Source: Lysobacter sp. Root690 | GTDB lineage: Bacteria; Pseudomonadota; Gammaproteobacteria; Xanthomonadales; Xanthomonadaceae | Direction: 5' to 3' | DNA: 44,397 nucleotides | NCBI RefSeq assembly: GCF_001427785.1 | Contig: NZ_LMHM01000012.1 | Location: 709,043-753,439 of the forward strand | Part shown: positions 9,535 through 19,008 of the stretch, piece after piece | Position numbering within the stretch: the stretch's first letter is position 1 | Layout of the letters: every line of letters starts with the position of its first letter | Translations under genes and position numbers: made by a program | Notes under the pieces: model-generated | Databases searched by the model: none | The model's input: the letters and a program-made list of their open reading frames with translations, nothing else | Told to the model about the DNA's origin: nothing

Positions 9535-9989
9535 GCGAGGCCGCGTCGCCCGTCGGTTCCGATTCGCAAATGCAGAGCGGGCCGCAGACCGATCTGGCGC
9601 GGATGCTGGCGACGTTGCAGGTCGATGTGCGCGCAGGCGAGTACGTATTCGTCAGCGCCGCGCGCGCGCAGAGCCTGCCGCTCGAACTCGCGCATGCCAG
9701 CGTGGTCGAGGACGAAGGACTGACCTGCGTATTGCGCCGCGAAGATGCCGACGCGCGCGGTCTGGCTTACGACTTCGTCGCCGCATGGCTGAGCCTGCGC
9801 GTGCATTCGGCGCTGCAGGCGGTGGGCCTGACCGCCGCGGTGTCGCGGGTGCTGGCCGAGCGTGGCATCGCCTGCAATGTGCTGGCCGGGTTTCATCACG
9901 ATCATCTGCTGGTGCCGGTGGATCGGCGCGAGGAGGCGGTGAGGGTGTTGCATGGGTTGCGGGGTGAGGAGCCGTCGCCGCATGCATGA
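9531..9989 (+). CDS. ACT-domain protein in the biotin operon
   Basis: A 152-residue protein matching the stand-alone ACT-like family (COG3602-like). It has tandem ACT-like parts: '[14 protein letters not shown]' to '[28 protein letters not shown]' and '[48 protein letters not shown]'. ACT domains usually bind amino acids. The ATG overlaps the bioF stop (ATGA), so translation is probably coupled. The start is fixed by this overlap. No biotin role is known to me for this family. Its place after bioF, whose co-substrate is alanine, invites a regulatory idea, but that is speculation. Confidence 0.8.
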
Positions 9990-10102
9990 GACGTGCGGTT
10001 CGAGGCGAATGCTCGGCGTGAATCGAATGACCGGATGGAAGGATTCGATATGCACCGCGTGAGTCGTTCGGTGTGAATTGAAGCGCGACGTCGCCTCGAG
10101 GC

Positions 10103-10196
10103 CGTCATTCCCGCGAAGGCGGGAATCCAGGGCTTCACCGAAGCATGGCTCTGAAGTCTCTGGATCCCCGCCTTCGCGGGGATGACGAGCAAAAGA
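10103..10196 (+). repeat. CCCGCGAAGGCGGG-type inverted repeat element
   Basis: Two hairpin arms (CATTCCCGCGAAGGCGGGAATCC... and ...CCCCGCCTTCGCGGGGATG) joined by 'GGCTTCACCGAAGCATGGCTCTGAAGTCTCTGG', lying between the ACT gene and bioH. The same family recurs at 34103-34222, 36581-36801 and 38977-39160. The rest of 9990-10338 holds no gene. Confidence 0.85.
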
Positions 10197-10338
10197 ACAT
10201 TGGCAAGCGTGTTGTTCGAGGCAGCGCGTCACCGCAGCTCACACCAACGGCACCGCGACAAAACCAAAACGAGCGCGGCACGATCCACCGCCACGCCCGG
10301 CAACCCAGCAAGCAAAGCAACACGGACCACCTTCCCCC

Positions 10339-11148
10339 ATGTACATCGAAACCACCGGCGCCCCTCCCGACAGCGGTCGTCCGGCCATCGCCCTGATCCA
10401 CGGCTGGGCCATGCACGGCGGCCTGTTCGCGCCGCTGGTCGAGCGCCTCGCCGCGCAATTCACCGTGCATCTGATCGATCTGCCCGGCCATGGCCACGCG
10501 CGCGACGACGGCACGCCACTGGACCCCCGCGCGCTCGCCGCCGATCTGGTCGCGCGGATTCCCGATGCGTATTGGCTGGGCTGGTCGCTCGGCGGCCAGG
10601 TCGCGCTGCGCGCCGGTCTGGATCATGCGCAGCGGGTGCGCGGTCTGATTCTGATCGCGTCTTCGCCGCGCTTCGTGGTCGGCGAGGATTGGCCGCATGG
10701 GGTCTCGCCCGATCTGTTCCGCAACTTCGGCGAAGCGCTCGATCGCGATTTCCGCGGCACCCTGGAGGGTTTTCTGGCGCTGGAAGCGCTGGGTTCGCCG
10801 AGCGCGCAGGAGGAACTGCGCAGCCTGAAACAGCAGGCCTTCGCGCGCGGCGAGCCGGCCGCGCGGACCTTGCAGGAAGGGCTGGTGTTGCTGGACGAAT
10901 TCGACGTGCGCGCCGAATTGCCGCGGCTGCAGGTCCCGAGCCTGTGGATTTCCGGCCGCCGCGATCGCCTGGTGCCGTCGGGCGCAATGCCGGCCGCGGC
11001 CGCGCTGGCGCCGGGCGGTCGCAGCGAAGTGATCGCGCATGCTGGTCACGCGCCGTTCCTCGGCGCGACCGATCAGGTCGCGCAGCTGATCGAAACCTTC
11101 GTCGACGACACCGGTGTCGTCGCGTCCGCGCGCGGCGCGCAGGCCTGA
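10339..11148 (+). CDS. bioH: Pimeloyl-ACP methyl ester carboxylesterase BioH
   Basis: Alpha/beta hydrolase that removes the methyl ester from pimeloyl-ACP and so ends the BioC-BioH pimelate pathway. It has 269 residues. The catalytic triad can be placed as S83 in 'GWSLGG', D209 in 'SGRRDRLVP' and H237 in 'AHAGHAPF', almost the same numbers as in E. coli BioH (S82, D207, H235). The oxyanion segment 'HGWAMHGG' is at 21-28. It lies 349 bp after the ACT gene with a repeat element between, so it may have its own promoter or be read through. bioC follows, giving the complete BioC-BioH route; bioA and bioD are not in this window. Confidence 0.93.
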   Translation: MYIETTGAPPDSGRPAIALIHGWAMHGGLFAPLVERLAAQFTVHLIDLPGHGHARDDGTPLDPRALAADLVARIPDAYWLGWSLGGQVALRAGLDHAQRVRGLILIASSPRFVVGEDWPHGVSPDLFRNFGEALDRDFRGTLEGFLALEALGSPSAQEELRSLKQQAFARGEPAARTLQEGLVLLDEFDVRAELPRLQVPSLWISGRRDRLVPSGAMPAAAALAPGGRSEVIAHAGHAPFLGATDQVAQLIETFVDDTGVVASARGAQA

Positions 11149-11232
11149 TCCACGCTCGCTCGCCGGGCGCTCGCGCAAACCGACCGCTCCATCGCCCCCA
11201 CCCGTTTACCGCACTGTGCAGTTGAAATCGCC

Positions 11233-12144
11233 ATGACCGATTTGTTCGATCACCGTCAGGTTCGCCGCTCGTTCTCGCGCGCCGCGCACGGCTACGACGG
11301 CGCCGCCGCGTTGCAGCGCGAAGTCGGCGCGCGCTTGTCGGAAACCCTGGAATACCTCGACGATCGCGCACCCGAGGTGGTGGTCGACATCGGCTGCGGT
11401 CCCGGCCATCTGAGCGCGGCGATGCAGAAGCGCTGGCCGCGCGCGCAGGTGATCGCGCTGGATCTCGCCCTGCCGATGCTGCGCGAAGCGCGCACGCATT
11501 TCGGCGACGGCGGCTGGCGCCCGCGCCTGCTCGGCGGCGCGCGCCGGCCCGATCCGGTCTGCGCCGACGCGCGCGCGCTGCCGCTACGCGACAACAGCGT
11601 CGATGTGTTGTTTTCGAACCTGTGCCTGCAATGGGTCGAGGATTTGCCCGCGGTATTCGCCGGGTTTCGCCGCGTGTTGAAGCCGGGCGGGTTGCTGCTG
11701 GTGTCGACCTTCGGCCCGGACACGCTGTACGAATTGCGTGGCGCCTTCGCCGAGGCCGACGCCGCGCCGCACGTGAGCCTGTTCCCGTCGATCGCCCAGT
11801 TCGGCGATGCGCTGATCGCCGCGGGGTTCAAGAATCCGGTGCTCGATCGCGACGAATTCACCCTCGGCCATCCCGACCTGGGGCATCTGATGCGCGAACT
11901 GCGCACGCTCGGCGCGACCAATGCGATGAGCACGCGCCGGCGCGCGTTGACCGGGCGCGAGCGTTTCGCCCGCGCCGCGCAGGCGTACGAAGCCCTGCGC
12001 GGCGACAACGGCCAGTTGCCGGCGACCTGGGAAGTGATCTACGCGCACGCCTGGGGCCCCGAACCGGGCACGCCGATCCGCGTGGGCGGGGTCGATGAAG
12101 TGCAGGTGCCGGTGTCGAGCATCCGGATCAGGCCGCGCTCGTGA
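11233..12144 (+). CDS. bioC: Malonyl-ACP O-methyltransferase BioC
   Basis: SAM-dependent class I methyltransferase that methylates the malonyl group, making a starter that the fatty-acid machinery extends to pimeloyl-ACP. It has 303 residues. The N-terminal 'RQVRRSFSRAAHGYDGAAALQREVG' is the typical BioC start, SAM motif I is 'VVDIGCGPGHLS' (50-61), and 'SNLCLQWVEDLPAVFAGFRRVLKPGG' contains the BioC-type NLxLQW segment. The ATG at 11233 is 84 bp after bioH. The stop overlaps the GTG of the next gene. No fusion or truncation is seen. Confidence 0.93.
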   Translation: MTDLFDHRQVRRSFSRAAHGYDGAAALQREVGARLSETLEYLDDRAPEVVVDIGCGPGHLSAAMQKRWPRAQVIALDLALPMLREARTHFGDGGWRPRLLGGARRPDPVCADARALPLRDNSVDVLFSNLCLQWVEDLPAVFAGFRRVLKPGGLLLVSTFGPDTLYELRGAFAEADAAPHVSLFPSIAQFGDALIAAGFKNPVLDRDEFTLGHPDLGHLMRELRTLGATNAMSTRRRALTGRERFARAAQAYEALRGDNGQLPATWEVIYAHAWGPEPGTPIRVGGVDEVQVPVSSIRIRPRS

Positions 12145-13133
12145 GCGATCGCCGCCGCGCGCTGTGGGCGGTGCTGATCGCGCTCGCCGCGGCCTTGTTC
12201 TTCACCTGCACCTACGTGCTCAACCGCGCCGCCGCCAACGACGGCGGGCATTGGGCCTGGACCGCGGCGCTGCGCTATCTGTTGACCTTGCCGATGCTGT
12301 TGCTGGTGATGCCGCTGCTCGGCGGCGTGCGCCCGGTGTGGCGGGCGATCCGCGCGCATCCCGGGCCGTGGCTGCTGTGGAGCGGGATCGGTTTCGTCCT
12401 GTTCTATGTCTGTTTGAGTTATGCCGCATCCAGCGGGCCGGTGTGGCTGATCGCCGCGACCTTCCAGCTCACCGTGATCGCCGGCATGTTGTGCGCGCCG
12501 TTGCTGTACCGCGATGCGCGGGCGAAGGTGCCGTGGCCGGCGTTGTTGATCGGCGCGGTAATCGTGGCCGGCGTGTTGCTGCTGCAGTTCGGTCATGGCG
12601 GCGGGACGCTCGATCGCACCGGCTGGATCGCGCTGATCTGCGTGGCGGTGTCGGCGGTCGCCTATCCGCTCGGCAACCGTGGGTTGTTGCTGCATATGGA
12701 GCAGGTCGGGATCGAGCTCAATGCGACCCAGCGCGTGTTCGGCATGACCCTGGCGAGCCAGCCGCTGTGGTGGGCGCTGGCGGTATATGCCGGGGTCGAG
12801 GCTGGGGTGCCGCCGATCGGTCAGGTTGGCCTGGCCGTGGGCGTGGCCTTGAGCGCGGGCGTGATCGCGACGGTGTTGTTTTTCCAGGCCACCGGCATGG
12901 TCCGCAACGACCCCACCGCGCTGGCCGCGGCCGAGGCCATGCAGGCGGCCGAGATCCTGTTCGCCACGGTGATCGGCGCGTTGTGGCTGGGCGAAACCTG
13001 GCCGCAGGGGCGGGCGCTGGTCGGCGCCTGCGTGGTAATGCTGGGCATCGTGGCCTTCAGCGTGGTCGCCGCGCGCGCGGCGGCGGGGAACGAGCGTCGG
13101 GTGAAGGAATTGCGCAGCGATCGGGGTGGGTGA
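12141..13133 (+). CDS. DMT-superfamily efflux transporter (EmrE-type, PF13536-like)
   Basis: A 330-residue inner-membrane protein with about ten hydrophobic helices and a short basic C-terminal tail. It looks like the 'multidrug resistance efflux transporter' branch of the DMT superfamily ('FFTCTYVLNRAAANDGGHWAWTAALRYLLTLP'; C-terminal repeat 'VLFFQATGMVRNDPTALAAAEAMQAAEILFATVIGALWLGE'). The start is GTG 12141, overlapping the bioC stop (GTGA), so it is the last gene of the biotin operon. Whether it moves biotin, a precursor or something unrelated cannot be told. The operon position is seen; the substrate is unknown. Confidence 0.82.
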   Translation: MSDRRRALWAVLIALAAALFFTCTYVLNRAAANDGGHWAWTAALRYLLTLPMLLLVMPLLGGVRPVWRAIRAHPGPWLLWSGIGFVLFYVCLSYAASSGPVWLIAATFQLTVIAGMLCAPLLYRDARAKVPWPALLIGAVIVAGVLLLQFGHGGGTLDRTGWIALICVAVSAVAYPLGNRGLLLHMEQVGIELNATQRVFGMTLASQPLWWALAVYAGVEAGVPPIGQVGLAVGVALSAGVIATVLFFQATGMVRNDPTALAAAEAMQAAEILFATVIGALWLGETWPQGRALVGACVVMLGIVAFSVVAARAAAGNERRVKELRSDRGG

Positions 13134-13166
13134 GGCGGGTGGGTGCTCGCGGAATTATTCGTTTAT

Positions 13167-13214
13167 GCGGCTGAGCGGCTGAGCGGCTGAGCGGCTGAGC
13201 GGCTGAGCGGCTGA
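13167..13214 (+). repeat. Six tandem copies of an 8-bp unit
   Basis: GCGGCTGA is repeated six times without a mismatch, followed by a degenerate copy (GTCGCTGC). It starts 34 bp after the stop of the DMT transporter gene. Such short units expand and contract easily. Confidence 0.95.
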
Positions 13215-13233
13215 GTCGCTGCGTGGCGCGCGA

Positions 13234-13825
13234 GTCGGCGCCCACTTTGTAAAAGGGGGCGAGCGCCGGTGCTGATTGGTTGCTGATAGATGATCGGTGC
13301 GCGGGGATTCGCTTTTGCAATTGGTGTGGTGATCGGAACGAAAAGCGAATCCCCCCAGCCCCCCTTTTCCAAAGGGGGGAACAGCAACAGCAAAGAGCCT
13401 CGACGGCGATGAATGCACGTTCGACATCCCGCTGATGCCGCGCGCGAAAGTCGGCGCCCACTTTGCAAAAGGGGGCGAGCGCCGGTGTCTGTGTGTTGCG
13501 CGGAAGTGATCGGTGCGCGGGGGATTCGCTTTTGCGGTTGGCGCGGCGATCGGAGCGAAAAGCGAATCCCCCCAGCCCCCTTTTCCAAAGGGGGGAACAG
13601 CAAAAGCCGTGCGCGTCAGGTGGCGGTGAACGCAGGTTGGACATCCCGCCGGTGCCGCGAGCGCAAATCGGCGCCCACTTTGTAAAAGGGGGCGAGCGCC
13701 GGTGCTGATTCGTTGCTGATAGATGATCGGTGCGCGGGGGATTCGCTTTTGCGGTCGGCGCGGCGATCGGATCGAAAAGCGAATCCCCCCAGCCCCCCTT
13801 TTTCAAAGGAGGGAACAGCAACAGC
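13234..13825 (+). repeat. Tandem array of a ~217-bp unit with G/C-tract palindromes
   Basis: The elements at about 13234-13391, 13450-13605 and 13668-13825 share 'CGGCGCCCACTTTG.AAAAGG', a middle 'GATCGGTGCGCGG..GATTCGC', and the end 'GCGAATCCCCCCAGCCCCC' followed by a CTTTTCCAAAG-type palindrome. The spacers also align ('GACATCCCGC.G.TGCCGCG'), so the repeating unit is about 216-218 bp. The same palindromic ends occur at 18764-18985, 30512-30830 and 42896-43165. Confidence 0.9.
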
Positions 13826-13968
13826 TTTTCAAGAAGGGCAGCGGGGGCGCGGGACGACTTGGTGCATAGGCCCGATCCACCCGCATCCTGAGCACATCCA
13901 AGCCACCCCAAAGCTGCATCGACTCGGGCTAGACTGCGACGCTCACCGATACGAGGGCGGACCGGGGT

Positions 13969-15657
13969 ATGCGTATTGGCCTGTGGGCGCTGTTGATCGC
14001 GTTGGCCTGCCTGTGTCTGCCGGCCGCGGCGCAATCGCTGAAGGTCGAGGTGTTGTTGACCGATACCGACCTGCAGGCGCCGCCGGTCGGGGCGCCGGTG
14101 ATCCGCAGCCTGGTCGCCGAACGGCCCGAGGACGTGATCCGTTTCAGCCTGCCGCGGCGCGACGCCGGGTATTGGCTGCGTCTGACCAGCCAACGCTCGA
14201 TCGGCGCCCAGGACGGCCAGCTGCTGGTCCTGCGCGGGCCGCGGGCGATGGGGCCGCTGCTGTATTACCCGCCCGGCGCCGGCGCGCGCGAGGTCGAGGA
14301 CGCCGAGCACGGCGGCGTGCCGCTGATGCGGCGCGGCTGGGTGCTGGCGCTGCCCAACGGCTGGCCGCCGTCGTCGGTCGCCTATCTGCGGATCAAGGGC
14401 CGCGCGGCGATGAGCGAGATCCGTCTGTCCTTCGCCAGCATTCCCGAACTCGCCCGCCAGGAGCGCGGCGACGCGCGTTTCATGGCCGCCGCGTTCACCG
14501 CGATGATGCTGATGGCGGTGGCCATGGTCGGGGTGTGGGTCGCGTTCCGCGATTTCGTCTACCTCGGTTACGGCGCCTACCTGGGCTGCATGGCGACCTA
14601 CCTGCTGCTGTTGTCCGGCGACGCCTCGGAAATGTGGGGCCTGGCCAGCCTGGCCAGCGAGCCGGCGGTCGGCTGGGCGCTGGCGACCCTGGCCACCATC
14701 TTCCAGATCGGTTTCAGCCTGCGCTTCCTCGACCTGCCGCGGCTGATGCCGCGCACCACCTGGGTGCTGCGCATCATCCAGTGGGCCAACATGGCCTGGT
14801 TGCTGGTCCTGCTCGTATTGCGCGAACAGTCTTACGGCTGGTGGTACATCGGCGGCAACGCGCTGTTGCTGCTCGGCGTGCCGCTGATGCTGGTGATCGC
14901 GGTCGCGGCTTGGCGCAAGGGCGCGCCGTACGCGGGTTATTACTTGCTGGGCTGGACCCCGATGCTGGTGTTCGCCGCCGCGCTCGCCGCCAATACCCTC
15001 GGCCTGCAGGACGCCGAATGGGCCGAGCGCGGCCTGGCCCTGACCGCGGTGCTGGAATCGGCCGTGCTCGCGCTGGCGCTGAGCCAGCATGCCGCCAACC
15101 GCCACCGCATCCTGCTGCTGGCGCGGCAGTCGGTGGAGCGCGATCCGTTGACCGGCGCGCTCAACGCCCAGGTGCTCGAACAGATGCTGGAAGCCTGGTC
15201 CTCGCCGGGCAGCCTCAACGTCAATACCTACGGCCTGTTGCTGGTCGACCTGGACGGCTTCGGCGAGGTCAACGCGCGCTACGGCCGCGCGGTCGGCGAC
15301 GCGCTGCTGCAGCAGGCGCTGGCGCGCATGCGCGGGGTGCTGCGTCCGGACGACACCATCGCGCGCATCGACGGCGACTGCTTCGGCATCGTCAGCGAAT
15401 GCGAGCGGGTCGAATGCGAACTGCTCGCGCGCCGCATCGCCGACACCTTCGCGCAGCGGCCGTTCCGCATCGACAGCCACGAAATCGTCATGAGCGTGAG
15501 CATCGGCCTGGCCATGTCGCAGCGTGGCGAGCAGGTGGCGGCATTGTTCGAACGGGTGCGCGTGGCGCTGCGCAGCGCGGCCTCGGCCGGGAGCAATGCG
15601 ATCAGCGTGGCACAGAACAGCGGTCGCGATGTCGCGGTGATTCTGCATTCCGAGTGA
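13969..15657 (+). CDS. 7TMR-DISM membrane protein with degenerate GGDEF domain
   Basis: A 562-residue signalling protein. Residues 1-21 are a signal peptide. About 22-165 form a periplasmic beta-rich sensor (7TMR-DISM type). About 165-385 hold seven hydrophobic helices, and about 395-562 form a GGDEF fold ('DPLTGALN', 'LLLVDLDGFGEVNARYGRAVGD'). The active-site motif reads D468-G-D-C-F472 instead of GGDEF, so the Glu and first Gly are replaced. The ND of the usual 'IND.YGH' is 'NA'. R459-P-D-D462 lies exactly five residues before it and matches the RxxD inhibitory site that binds c-di-GMP. It therefore looks like a c-di-GMP receptor, or an inactive partner, rather than a cyclase. The ATG at 13969 starts the signal peptide. 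No neighbour suggests the signal sensed. Confidence 0.85.
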   Translation: MRIGLWALLIALACLCLPAAAQSLKVEVLLTDTDLQAPPVGAPVIRSLVAERPEDVIRFSLPRRDAGYWLRLTSQRSIGAQDGQLLVLRGPRAMGPLLYYPPGAGAREVEDAEHGGVPLMRRGWVLALPNGWPPSSVAYLRIKGRAAMSEIRLSFASIPELARQERGDARFMAAAFTAMMLMAVAMVGVWVAFRDFVYLGYGAYLGCMATYLLLLSGDASEMWGLASLASEPAVGWALATLATIFQIGFSLRFLDLPRLMPRTTWVLRIIQWANMAWLLVLLVLREQSYGWWYIGGNALLLLGVPLMLVIAVAAWRKGAPYAGYYLLGWTPMLVFAAALAANTLGLQDAEWAERGLALTAVLESAVLALALSQHAANRHRILLLARQSVERDPLTGALNAQVLEQMLEAWSSPGSLNVNTYGLLLVDLDGFGEVNARYGRAVGDALLQQALARMRGVLRPDDTIARIDGDCFGIVSECERVECELLARRIADTFAQRPFRIDSHEIVMSVSIGLAMSQRGEQVAALFERVRVALRSAASAGSNAISVAQNSGRDVAVILHSE

Positions 15658-15815
15658 CCTACGCGCACAGGCCGCCGTCACGCGGCCGTGACGCTGCTGA
15701 GCGAGTCGCCTGCCCAAGCTGAATATCGCCGAATTCGCGGCGAATCTTCACCTGCATTGCATCCCCCTGCGCCTAGCGTGGGGCGCATGGACGTACCCGC
15801 CGTATACGGAAGCTG

Positions 15816-16166
15816 ATGCACATCATGACCCAGCACGACGAACAGGGCGTCGGCGCGGAAGTTGCCCGGGCGATCGACCCGGGCGAGTACCGCGAGCATT
15901 TCCATCGTGAATTCCGTTTCGCCGCTTACTACAGCGCCGGTCGCGAATGGCCCGACTACGAACCGGCCTATCGCTACGGCTACGAGAGCTTCCTGGAGTG
16001 CGGTGACCGGCGTTTTGAGGATGTCGAAGCACAGCTCGCGCGCGGCTGGAGCCGCGCCCGGGCCGCGTCGCGATTGCACTGGACCGAAGCGCGCGACGCG
16101 GTGCGCGACGGATGGCACCACATAGAGCGCAACCTGCCGCACGCGCTCGATCGGCCCTTGCGCTGA
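15816..16166 (+). CDS. Small conserved-type protein rich in aromatic and acidic residues
   Basis: A 116-residue soluble protein (113 if it starts at the ATG at 15825, which has better spacing from the GGAAG at 15808-15812). It contains 'EYREHFHREFRFAAYYSAGREWPDYEPAYRYGYESF' and a C-terminal helix 'WTEARDAVRDGWHHIER' of the kind seen in small stress-associated proteins. I do not recognise a named family. There is no signal peptide. It is followed by a strong terminator, so it is probably a one-gene unit. Coding is supported by codon bias and composition, not by a function. Confidence 0.65.
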   Translation: MHIMTQHDEQGVGAEVARAIDPGEYREHFHREFRFAAYYSAGREWPDYEPAYRYGYESFLECGDRRFEDVEAQLARGWSRARAASRLHWTEARDAVRDGWHHIERNLPHALDRPLR

Positions 16167-16218
16167 AAGCATGCGCGCTGGCCAATCTCCCTAGGTCTCT
16201 CTCCCCCGGGGAGCTTCT

Positions 16219-16250
16219 GGTCGCCCTGGTTCATCGGGGCGACCTTTTTT
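16219..16250 (+). terminator. Intrinsic terminator
   Basis: A perfect 8-bp stem GGTCGCCC / GGGCGACC with a 10-nt loop, followed at once by TTTTTT. It ends the transcript of the small gene at 15816-16166. Confidence 0.9.
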
Positions 16251-16256
16251 ATTTTC

Positions 16257-16305
16257 GGGATTGGGGATTGGGGATTGGGGATTGGGGATTCGGGATTCGG
16301 ATTCG
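16257..16305 (+). repeat. Heptamer tandem repeat
   Basis: Four GGGATTG units, then two GGGATTC units and a degenerate end. It lies between the terminator and folE. It keeps a spurious frame open upstream of folE. Confidence 0.95.
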
Positions 16306-16428
16306 CAAGGGCCTGGGGCTTGCGGGGTCGGGCGGCATGGCTGCTGGAACCCGGCGTTGCGGCCCGCGCACTCGGCGCGAACGGCCCGGTGGAGTAGGAT
16401 GCCGGTCCCACCCGCAAGAGGCCGCGTC

Positions 16429-17022
16429 ATGGCCGACAACGACAACAAGCCCTCACGCGAGCAGGCCGAAGCCGCGGTCCGTGTCCTGCTCAGCTGGGCC
16501 GGCGAAGATCCCGACCGCGAGGGCCTGCTCGACACGCCCAAGCGCGTGGTCACCGCCTACGGCGACTGGTTCAGTGGCTACACCGACGATCCGCGCGAAT
16601 ACCTGGCGCGGACGTTCGAGGAGGTCGCCGGCTACGACGAAATGATCGTACTGCGCGACATCGAGTTCGAAAGCCACTGCGAACACCACATGGCCCCGAT
16701 CATCGGCAAGGCGCATGTGGGCTACCTGCCCAGCGGCAAGGTGGTCGGCATCAGCAAGCTCGCGCGCGTGGTCGAGACCTATGCGCGGCGCTTCCAGGTG
16801 CAGGAAAAGATGACCGCGCAGATCGCCCAGTCGATCCAGGACGTGCTGCAGCCGCTCGGCGTGGGCGTGGTGATCGAAGGCGCGCACGAGTGCATGACCA
16901 CCCGCGGCGTGCACAAGCGCGGCGTGAGCATGATCACCTCGAAGATGCTCGGCATGTTCCGCGACGATGCGCGCACGCGCGCGGAGTTCCTGCGGTTTAT
17001 CGACGTGGGGCCGGGGCGCTGA
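16429..17022 (+). CDS. folE: GTP cyclohydrolase I
   Basis: First enzyme of tetrahydrofolate / pterin synthesis: GTP to 7,8-dihydroneopterin triphosphate. It has 197 residues from the ATG at 16429. The zinc ligands C84 and H87 lie in '[10 protein letters not shown]', and C155 in '[15 protein letters not shown]'. '[20 protein letters not shown]' is the usual substrate-binding helix, and '[19 protein letters not shown]' the N-terminal signature. The frame runs back to 16261, but that part is translated tandem repeat. A GTAGGAT sequence about 35 bp upstream may be the -10 region. Confidence 0.95.
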   Translation: MADNDNKPSREQAEAAVRVLLSWAGEDPDREGLLDTPKRVVTAYGDWFSGYTDDPREYLARTFEEVAGYDEMIVLRDIEFESHCEHHMAPIIGKAHVGYLPSGKVVGISKLARVVETYARRFQVQEKMTAQIAQSIQDVLQPLGVGVVIEGAHECMTTRGVHKRGVSMITSKMLGMFRDDARTRAEFLRFIDVGPGR

Positions 17023-17042
17023 GTCAGCGCGCCTGATCCACT

Positions 17043-17067
17043 CCCTCTCCCGTGAAACGGGAGAGGG
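17043..17067 (+). repeat. CCCTCTCCCG hairpin repeat
   Basis: A perfect 10-bp stem CCCTCTCCCG / CGGGAGAGGG with loop TGAAA, just after folE. Together with 17144-17167 it fills the gap between convergent folE and gltD and may act as a two-way terminator, though no T-run follows. Confidence 0.8.
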
Positions 17068-17143
17068 CTGGGGTGAGGGCACGCGGAGCTGCAGATCGCG
17101 CCGTCTCTTCCGGTTCGCGCGCCCCTCATCCGCCCTTCGGGCA

Positions 17144-17167
17144 CCTTCTCCCGCTAGCGGGAGAAGG
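17144..17167 (+). repeat. 24-bp perfect palindrome at the gltD end
   Basis: CCTTCTCCCGCT directly followed by its exact reverse complement, 8 bp past the gltD stop. It belongs to the same CTCCCG hairpin family as 17043-17067. Confidence 0.85.
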
Positions 17168-17174
17168 GAAAGCT

Positions 17175-18749
<1,575 letters not shown>

Positions 18750-18763
18750 CTAGAAGCAACAGC

Positions 18764-18985
18764 CAAAGCAAATCCCCCCTGGCCCCCCTTTTTCAAAGGG
18801 GGGAACCCGATCGGTTTTTTTGATCGGGTGTGGATGTGTTCGCTTGGGTGCTCGAATCGCGAAATACCAGCCATCGTCATTACCTTCCTGTTTACCGCGC
18901 TACGCAGTGCCTTTGCGCTTGCCTTTGCTTTTGTCGTTGCTGTTCCCCCCTTTGCAAAAGGGGGGCAGGGGGGATTCGCTTTTTC
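18764..18985. repeat. Inverted pair of G/C-tract palindromic elements between gltB and gltD
   Basis: 18764-18808 reads AAATCCCCCCTGGCCCCCC, TTTTTC and AAAGGGGGGAAC. 18941-18985 is the same element in reverse orientation (GTTCCCCCC, TTTGCAAAAG, GGGGGCAGGGGGGATT). Each folds by itself, and together they can form one long stem around ~130 bp. They lie in the mRNA gap between gltB and gltD; no gene is in 18708-19008. Confidence 0.85.
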
Positions 18986-19008
18986 CCCAAGACGCGTCGC
19001 CGTATCCA

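Larger units (their letters stand above)
13134..13968. other. Repeat-filled intergenic region
   Basis: These 835 bp contain no credible gene. They hold an 8-bp tandem repeat (13167-13214) and about 2.7 units of a ~217-bp tandem array (13234-13825). After the array come about 140 bp leading to the next gene, with TAGACT (13930-13935) as a possible -10 box. Confidence 0.75.

Noticed and set aside
13234-13825. Possible CRISPR array
   Set aside because: Units are ~217 bp with similar spacers, far from CRISPR repeat and spacer sizes, and no cas genes are present.
13057-15717. Very long reverse-strand open frame opposite the GGDEF gene
   Set aside because: Arg/Gln/His-rich antisense frame of GC-rich DNA that also runs through the repeat array; no domain is recognisable.
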